Assembly: GCA_014898425.1 (NCBI GenBank)
Contig: RCSZ01000004.1
Span: 1,736,001 to 1,800,000 of the forward strand
Length of the DNA: 64,000 nt
Direction of reading: 5' to 3'
From: Botryotinia globosa
Lineage: Eukaryota; Ascomycota; Leotiomycetes; Helotiales; Sclerotiniaceae
Part shown: positions 56,811 through 64,000 of the stretch, in pieces
Numbering within the stretch: the first letter of the stretch is position 1
Layout of the letters: each line of letters begins with the position of its first letter
The notes under the pieces: model-generated
The model's input: only the letters and a program-made list of their open reading frames with translations
Told to the model about the DNA's origin: nothing
Database searches by the model: none
Position numbers and translations under genes: made by a program

Positions 56811-57788
56811 GATGTATCTATCTGACATTTTTGCAGGGGATGATGAGAAGAGAGAGATCAAGGAGATGAGAGAGAGGCGTAAGGGGTCGGGGTCGGGGCT
56901 AGGTTGTTTTTCTTGATGCTGATTCAGAGATGTCGAGAAAGAATCATGTGAGTCCCATGTGAGACTTGCGATTGGGAATTGGTATGGATATTGAGTGTGG
57001 GAATATATTCGCATGGACGCATGGTTGATATTGAACTTTGTTTTATTTATACTTTATATGCTTGCTTGCGTGTCTGCACGTATTTGTGCACGCATGCTAT
57101 GGATAGGATGGCGAGCATTGGAAAGGGGGTTTGGGTGAAATAGGAAATGGAACGGGTGGGGAAAAGAATGTGTGGATTTGTTGCCTATGATACTTGTATA
57201 TTCTTTTGATCCTCATATACCTCATATATCATACCTACCTGTTATGAATATACTGTGAATTTTTGGAGAGGCGTGGGTTGGATACGTGGCTAGTCCATGT
57301 ACGTTTTGTTAATAGCAGGTAGTCGAGGATTCAAAATGAGATACTGAATATCATGAAATGGAAATTACAGAGGGTGCATGATGAAACTGTGATATCTCTT
57401 AAACCCTCCCTTTCCTTCTGATCCTCGAACTCCCCCGTTTCCCCCCCAGCCCGACTAAATTTATAATTACATCAAACGCCAATCATATTCTGTTCAGCTC
57501 TTTTCTGTGGTATATGCGCTTTTGAATACTTTCTCTCTTTTTTCTTTCATTGCCCCTATCTTGGTCGGTAAAGGGATCACTTTTTCGTCTGAAACTCTCA
57601 AAAAGTACCTTTTATTATTACACTTGATGACCAATACTGCATCTTCAATGCGCAATCATTTACTTATTATTGCACTGTGTTTCCCTTGATGCCTGTCCTT
57701 CATATCCATGTTCTTAGGCACGCGCATGGGTTTGTGGCGGCTTATCTAGAATGGACTTCTGGATTTGTGAATTCGGACTCGAATTGAA
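56811..57788. other. Convergent 3' flanks of creB and YOS1
   Basis: Two genes end here. The DNA holds a purine-rich stretch just after the creB stop and AT-rich sequence. A 60-codon frame at 57507-57689 is unremarkable. Confidence 0.6.
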
Positions 57789-58575
57789 TCATCCTAGGGC
57801 TAATTCGTAGATGATGATCACGGAATTGATGCCTATTAGGGGGACTGTGAGGGTATGTTAGTTTTGTTTACTTGGTGGTTTGCGTGTCTCTCTTCTCTTT
57901 TCTTCGGTGTCTTGGCCCTTCAAATCCTATCCCCCTTGTATCGATCTCTCTCCTCCACGCAACTTCCTGCTCTCTTCCTCCCCTTCCCACTGCACCCCCT
58001 CCAAATCCTGCCACACTCTGCTTTTTCCCAAATTCACAAGTGCGCTGTGTCGCAACAACGGGATTAAGAGGGAAAGAAAAATAAAACATACTCCTCATGA
58101 GCGTCCTAACACTCGTCATCAAATTCACAAGTTTTGATTTGATACTCGTGTCTGCGCTGTTTCCGCCAAAAGCTGGTTCGGCAACGGAGTTGGACCATCC
58201 GACTATTTCTTTGGTTAGTGCGAGGGAAAGTGGCCGAGTGTCTTGGGGTAGATGAGATGGGGGATCTGGAATGGTGGTATTGAATTTGGGAATAAGATGG
58301 AGGGAAGGGGAAAACTAACTGCGCGCGAGGAAACGATCTTCTGATAATATTGCGACGGCGTTGGTGAGAAGAACGATGACTGAGGAGTAGAAAAATGTAT
58401 CAGTAAATGAATATATACGTAATATGCAATGCTTTGAAGTATATTACGTATCGCATGCGCATGTGTCTAGACAAAGAGTATGGCTCTATGTATATGTATT
58501 TGCGCGCGCGTCGAGAACTGTTGGGGAGCAATCGGAACACATACTGTAAATCAGATTTCCGAATATGAAGAACAT
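57789..58575 (-). CDS. YOS1: Yos1-like ER-Golgi transport protein (IER3IP1 family)
   Basis: Four small exons on the minus strand: 58575-58545, 58379-58320, 58208-58092 and 57844-57789, giving 87 residues, the family's normal size. The product reads MFFIFGNLIY, IIVLLTNAVAILSEDRFLAR, KIVGWSNSVAEPAFGG, SIKSKLVNLMTSVRTLMR, then IPLIGINSVIIIYELALG. N- and C-terminal hydrophobic segments flank the central conserved block. Donors are GTATGT, GTTAGT and GTATGT, all acceptors are CAG or AAG, and every phase joins. No single exon exceeds 117 nt, so the gene is invisible as an open frame. Family knowledge: Yos1 is a small membrane protein that associates with Yip1-Yif1 and is needed for ER-to-Golgi vesicle transport. 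Divergent from ALG12. Confidence 0.93.
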
Positions 58576-59011
58576 TGTGAGGGATTTTGTGGTTTGTGCT
58601 GAGATGTGATTGTGTTGTTTGAGCTGTTATAAGTTGAGGTGGTTAGACGCAGACAAGGCTGTGTAAATGAAGAGGTGAAGTTGTCCACACAAGCTCGGAA
58701 TGGTGCACAGGCCAGGCGAGGCTGAGGCTGCGTGTCTCTTGAATCGTGGATGTTGGGGGATTATTTGTTTATATCTTTCTTGTCTTCTTCTGGTGATTTT
58801 CGAATGGAGATGATATATTGAGGTTGAGATATTTTACCATGATAGTTTTCTTGAATTTGTAGATATTCACTTCCGATGCCCAATTTCTCAAAAAGTATAT
58901 CTTGTAGAAGAAAGTTGAGTGGGTGAAGCTTGCTCCTCATTTAGAGCTCTCACAGCTCTAGAGATACAGCCTCGTTCTTTATTTGCACATATTCTTTGAA
59001 AGACATATAAA
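58576..59011. promoter_or_regulatory. Shared divergent promoter of YOS1 and ALG12
   Basis: 436 bp lie between the two start codons, which point away from each other. An AGAGCTCT / CTCTAGAG pair sits around 58943-58965. Both products act in the ER or early secretory pathway, so co-regulation is plausible but not shown. Confidence 0.55.
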
Positions 59012-60991
59012 ATGAAGGGAATAGGTGCGCTCATCCTGCCTCTCTTTCTGTTTTAAATCTATAATACTAACTAATTTCCATTAGATATCCTTCTAACCCT
59101 CTCCCTCCCTACCCTAATCCTCGTCCACCTCCTCGTAGCTCCCTACACCAAAGTCGAAGAATCTTTCAACATCCAAGCCACTCACGATATCCTAAACTAT
59201 GGCCTCCCTATCTCAAATATTTCTTCTACTCTAGATACCTACGACCATACCACCTTTTCTGGGGCTGTACCGAGAACCTTCTTCGGAGCACTCTCTCTGG
59301 CTGCAATCTCTAAACCCGTCATACTGCTTACGCGAGGAAAGTATGCACAGATTATTGTTAGAGGTGTGTTGGGATTGTTCAATGCGGCATGCTTGATCAG
59401 ATATCGAAATGGCTTGACTGGGGCTTTCGGAGTGGATGTTGGGCGATGGTATATGGCACTGCAAGTTACGCAGTTCCATGTGCTTTATTATGCGTCGAGG
59501 ACTTTGCCGAACATGTTTGCTTTTGGTCTGAGTGAGTTCTTCGTCTTTTGAGTCTTGACGCTGAATTGTTAAAATACTGATTTATACATAGCAACTTTGG
59601 CATTCACGGAGTTTCTTCCAGCGACAGGAGGAAGTCGACCCAGAGTTGGAATATTCCTCTTCGTCTTTGCGGGTGTAGTATTCAGGTCCGAAATTGCTCT
59701 GTTACTCTTCGTACAATTGGCGTATCTACTTGTGTTATCGAGGATATCGTTAAAGACAATCATTCCGGCCGGTATACAGAGTGCTATTCTAGCTCTTTCT
59801 ATATCAGTGCCCATTGATTCATACTTTTGGCAAAAGCCATTGTGGCCAGAATTAGCCGGATTCTATTTCAATGCTATTCAGGGGAAGTCTTCTGAGTGGG
59901 GTACTTCTCCCTTTGTACATTATTTTACCTCGTTGTTGCCGCGTTTACTGATGAATCCTTTGATTATATTGCTATTGCATCCTCTGGCCTTGACTCTTCC
60001 AGCGACGAAGCACACCTCGAAAGATTTGATTGTTCCTTCGCTTTTATTCGTTGCAATCTACAGTCTACAGCCTCATAAAGAGTCCAGATTTATCATCTAT
60101 GTCGTTCCACCTCTTACTGCTGCAGCTTCTCTCTCAGCTTCATATATCTGGACTCGTCGCTCGAAAAGTTGGCTTTATACCTTTGGGTCTTTGGCTTTAC
60201 TTGGATCAGTTGCAGTGAGTTTCGTAGCTTCATCGGCTATCCTCATGATATCTTCCCTCAATTATCCAGGCGGAGACGCTCTTTCCCAGCTTCATACCCA
60301 TATCCTCAAAGATCTCTCAAGATCTCCTCGTACACAACGCACGCAAGAGCGAAATATCTCAATTCATATGGATGTTCTGTCTTGCATGACAGGAATCACC
60401 CGTTTCCAACAATACCCATCTCTTCCACTAAGTTTTCCACAAAATCAAAATATCACGCTGAACTACGATAAAACGGAAGATTCTCCCGAATTGGGTGAAG
60501 CAGCTTTCTGGATGAAATTCGATTATGCGTTGATGGAAGAGCCTGGCTTGGCGATTGGTAAATGGGAAGTTCTGGATACGATATTTGCATATGCAGGTAT
60601 TGAGATCTTAAGGCCAGGGGATGGAAGTAGTTTCTCGGAGAGGCTGGAAGGCGTTTATAGGGCAAATAATGTCACTGTTGGGGAAGAAGGAGAAGCCCCC
60701 AGTGCTGAGGATGTTAAGAGGATAGAGGAAGAGGGGACGCAAAATGTTAAGGGAAATAGAGAAGGGAATGGGTTTCTTGATCTCAAGACGAAATTGATGT
60801 TTGAAGAAATGAACAAATTTGGGACATATAATTTGCTCAGGGATGCGGGGAGATTAGTAACTGGTGGGTGGTGGATAGGTCCCAGGATGGAAGGCAGGAT
60901 TAGAATTCTGAGGAGAATAGGAGATGAAAAGAATTGGAAGGAGGAGCAGGAGGAGGAGAGGGAAAAGGAGAGGCTTACAGAGGGTGAGTAG
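59012..60991 (+). CDS. ALG12: Dol-P-Man:Man7GlcNAc2-PP-Dol alpha-1,6-mannosyltransferase
   Basis: Three exons: 59012-59024 (13 nt), 59085-59531 and 59592-60991, giving 619 residues. The first intron has a textbook TACTAAC branch site. GT22 landmarks: APYTKVEESFNIQATHDIL at the N-terminus, FSGAVPRTFFGALSLAA, KYAQIIVRGVLGLFNA, FRSEIALLLFVQL, and LQPHKESRFIIYVVP, which holds the H-K-E-x-R-F lumenal motif. Multiple membrane segments run to about residue 400, followed by a charged lumenal-type tail rich in Glu/Arg. Alg12 adds the eighth mannose (alpha-1,6) to the lipid-linked N-glycan precursor inside the ER. Related GT22 members (Alg9, Gpi10, Smp3) were considered; the wording around VEESFNIQATHDIL and RTFFGAL fits Alg12 best. 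Confidence 0.92.
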
Positions 60992-63900
60992 GAAGATGGC
61001 GAGGTGGTGGAGATGGCGGCAGTGTGAAAATTGGCGTGATGTGGTTTGAAATCTACGTCATTGTGTTAATAGGAATAAGATAGAGGAATCTTTTGGAACA
61101 AAAAAGCATGGTACATATGGTTTCTATGATTTCTGTCAGCTGGTTGTTTATAATGAGAGCGCCTTCTACTTGGGTTAAGGAAAGTTATTATATTCTGGAG
61201 CCAGTATAAAAGAATCAGCTCTTGTCTGTCCCCTTCTACCCCCATCAATTACTATGCAATGCTTCCTCGGCTCGTCAAAATGTAAAAAGTGGTGTGGGAA
61301 AATGACCTGTTCTCCGAGATGTTCTGAATAATCAAGCTCAAGACTCGCTTGGCAAAGGGACGTAAATTTTTTCATCGATTATTGGCAAACATGCGTTGTC
61401 ATTGGTGTCATCACTCCTGGCATGCGATTTCTGCGCGACGCCTTGATCATTTTCAAGCGTGTGCTCGTTTGCGTTGTGTTTAGGGTCATGTAAGTTTTGC
61501 TTCCTTCATTTAGAGCATTACGGCTACTCCCGAGTGATTATAGGATTGGCGGTACTCAGTTTTCGTCGCTTCATCAGTCTCGCTAACAGCCCCCCTATCC
61601 GACAATGAATCGTTGCCATTTTTACTTCTTCTGCTTCCATTGTCAGTGCAGTATAATCTCCACAATACTCCAATACGTACAGCGAAGCTACACCACCGTT
61701 ATTGAGTTGAAGAACTCGGATTTGGACAGGTAAGTCATGCAGCCGGAGCATTCGCCGTGTCGGCGCATGTGCTGAAATTATCTTGACGTCTCATCTCCCT
61801 GAATTGAAAGAGCGCTCAAACATCCTTTTATATGTGCTCAAAAGATTACCATCTATAAAACCCCCTTCTTCTCCTCTTCTCTTCTCCATATTTTATGCAA
61901 TCGACAAAATTCAATGCAACCGTTCATGGAGATGCGATTCAAACTTATCAGTTCCAGGGTTGACATGCTCTTGGTTGTGATTTCGCATTTCCGTATTCCA
62001 GAGAAAACTATAGTAAATTTAAGAAGACGGAGGAAGGAGTTTGCTGTGGTTAATTCCTATTCTCGTGTTCATAGGATTTACTCGCTATAAAAGTTATGCA
62101 TATAAAAAACGTAAATTCTTGTATCTCGACCTCCTCTCTTGATGATAATGCAACGCAGAATGCCACACTTATATTGTCTACGATACAACCCGCTGAACGT
62201 CGGCTACTTGAAGCTAGACCAGATACCGGGCCTAGCCCTTACTTGAGTTCATCTTTGCGTGCGTGCTTGAGAAGTCGCTAAACGCCAGGAAGGGTATTTT
62301 ATAGGCTTTTCTGCGTCGGTGGCGGGAAGGAAGAGTGGGTCGTGGTAGGATAGAGACAAAATAAAGAGGAGGCGCTTGTAAATAAGTATGGACAATATTT
62401 CCGACAATGTGTTTTTGCTGTATAGACTGTGTGAGAAATATGACATGCGAGCCAATTCTAATCTTCCAATCTCCCAATATCTCATTGCTCCCCACAGAGT
62501 GACGGAAGAGCGATATGCGGTGGCTCGTTGCCATCATCATATTTCCACTGTCGATTTCGCGTTGTCTTTTTGCTGTAGATCCGCCATCGGCGATACTATC
62601 ATACACTATTGCGAGGCTCATACCTGTTTTCTGACATCACAGCTCACTAATATAGAAGCATATTACGATGCACCTAGGACCTTGATCTATACAAGTATGA
62701 AAGTTGCTTCTTGTCCAGAAAGAAGCCTCATAAATCTACGACGAGCCTGTTTTCGAAAATGCTGAATAGTTCAGAGCCTATTCTGGTATCAATTTACACT
62801 TTCTCGCCAAGTTGTGATCAGGAGTGTCTGGAAACCAGAACGGGGGTTGATGATGATGATGATATTAGGGGGAAGGTCCATTGATTGACAGCCGACCTGA
62901 CTCCAATCCCGGAAGAATCTTCTTTGGAACAAGTGCACGCTTCAAACACGTCAGTCATACTTGCCTAGCGCCCATGAAAAGTTTTGTGATTCAAAATTAA
63001 AGAACAACATGTCAATGAATCGGATAGACAATCAGGAAAGTATTGTGTCGGATGAATGGCCATGATACCCAGTCTGTGGCATCATATTTTCGAGAACCAG
63101 CTACGCTGCGACTTCAATCGCTAGGAGCAACAATTAAACGGCGATGCAAAGAATTACATAACAGCGACACCTAAGTCAAGTCTTTCTCGCGTCGTGGTGA
63201 GGAGTTCGATGTATTCGTTGCCTCACAGCAGTGGAATAAATCTGATACTAATACCTACCAATCCTGAAAGCCACAGTGTCATTTTTGGAGCTATTGCCAA
63301 ATCCCTTGTCCCCATTCCAAGATGGCAGAGGAGTTGACCTTTAAATAGCGCAACACTCACTCCTTTTATATACATATAAACTGTAAAACACACACAATTC
63401 CGCTGCATATGTATTGCCCAACGATTACAAGTAGCACACCAGCCATCAACCGTGAGCAGCTAAACTGAATCTCAAGATCCGTGCGTGACTCTATTAAACC
63501 CCCACAGGTGCTTCAGTAGAGATGGCATGCTTAGGAGGATGAAAGTCGACAGCTGGAACAACGGTGCGGAGAAGAGCAGAAAGAAAGTATGTGGATCAAT
63601 ATCCGTAGTGACAATGGTAGCGATACTATTTTCAATTTTGCAATGTTCTCCTCTTATCAATATCAACTACACAATTTCTCTACATATATATTGTCATTGT
63701 CAAACAGCAGGTGAGCATATACTCCTACTCATGGGCATTGTGTTCCTTCTCTTGAAGAAGCTCAAAGATAACCAGAATTGGTGAAGTTCCTATTGCCAGA
63801 ACATGTAGGGACTGGCAGTATTTAACTGATGGTGCCGAGAAAAGGGGGGGGCAAGAAACTCTCTATACATTGTTCTTTAGCCAAAAGAGAGGCGAGGTAT

Positions 63901-64000
63901 GGCAAGATTGCTTGCAAGTAACGAACGAATAGTCGAGCTCCTCCACTCGAAGGATGATCATTCATTAAAGTTCTTGGGTGATTTTAGGCCCACAGCTAAA
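60992..64000. other. Three-kb gene-poor region to the window end
   Basis: After the ALG12 3' end only short overlapping frames occur (60-129 codons, for example 61524-61751 and 62232-62621 on the minus strand and 62388-62765 on the plus). None shows motifs or credible splicing. A short GAT run lies near 62850-62865. Part of a gene may begin or end beyond the window. Confidence 0.55.

Noticed and set aside
1..64000. CRISPR arrays, bacterial operons, riboswitches or integrated viral genes
   Set aside because: None was seen. The window is eukaryotic nuclear DNA with spliceosomal introns, and the repeat array at 12-13 kb lacks the short uniform repeats and unique spacers of CRISPR.

Overview
The window is nuclear DNA of a filamentous ascomycete (Pezizomycotina). 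The genes carry short introns (about 45-240 nt) with GTRNGT donors and YAG acceptors, often with a CTAAY branch point. Fungus-specific proteins are present: a Zn2Cys6 regulator, a CreB-type deubiquitinase, an LSD1 with a C-terminal HMG box, and Atg22. Protein wording and the very AT-rich, microsatellite-rich intergenic DNA remind me of Leotiomycetes such as Botrytis or Sclerotinia. That placement is an impression from memory, not a measurement.

I reconstructed seventeen protein genes and one tRNA gene, splicing by hand. From left to right: a Zn2Cys6 transcription factor (1509-3434, +); splicing factor SF3B6/p14 (4411-5170, +); a 42-residue CxCG-repeat protein (6721-6946, +); a STIMATE/YPL162C-type membrane protein (8599-9815, +); a CYSTM-like Cys-rich tail protein (10968-11445, +); a four-unit satellite with inverted arms (about 12.18-13.07 kb); an intronless UDP-glycosyltransferase (13407-14879, -); an unrecognised TPR/MIT-like protein (17240-18520, -); histidyl-tRNA synthetase (19830-21899, -) divergent from VPS33 (22285-24628, +); LSD1 (25307-28614, +); F-actin capping protein beta (29076-30120, +); an intron-containing tRNA-Arg(UCG) (31044-31142, +); a 7 kb gene-poor stretch; an atypical SDR/epimerase (38185-39512, +); ATG22 (41435-43690, -); MED14 (45613-49219, +); a 5 kb gene-poor stretch; the CREB deubiquitinase (54245-56810, +); YOS1 (57789-58575, -) divergent from ALG12 (59012-60991, +); and 3 kb of gene-poor DNA to the end.

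Most of this is housekeeping, and I see no biosynthetic cluster and no intact transposon. Two divergent pairs share short promoters. YOS1/ALG12 both act in the early secretory pathway. HTS1/VPS33 is a generic housekeeping pair.

The most unusual items are the roughly 245-bp satellite with alternating inverted 16-17-bp arms and CTAG-rich cores, two small Cys-rich protein genes on either side of the STIMATE-like gene, a 14-nt micro-exon next to the split catalytic Cys codon of the deubiquitinase, an in-frame 45-nt intron candidate in MED14, and a mitochondrial presequence in HTS1 built from a 9-nt tandem repeat.
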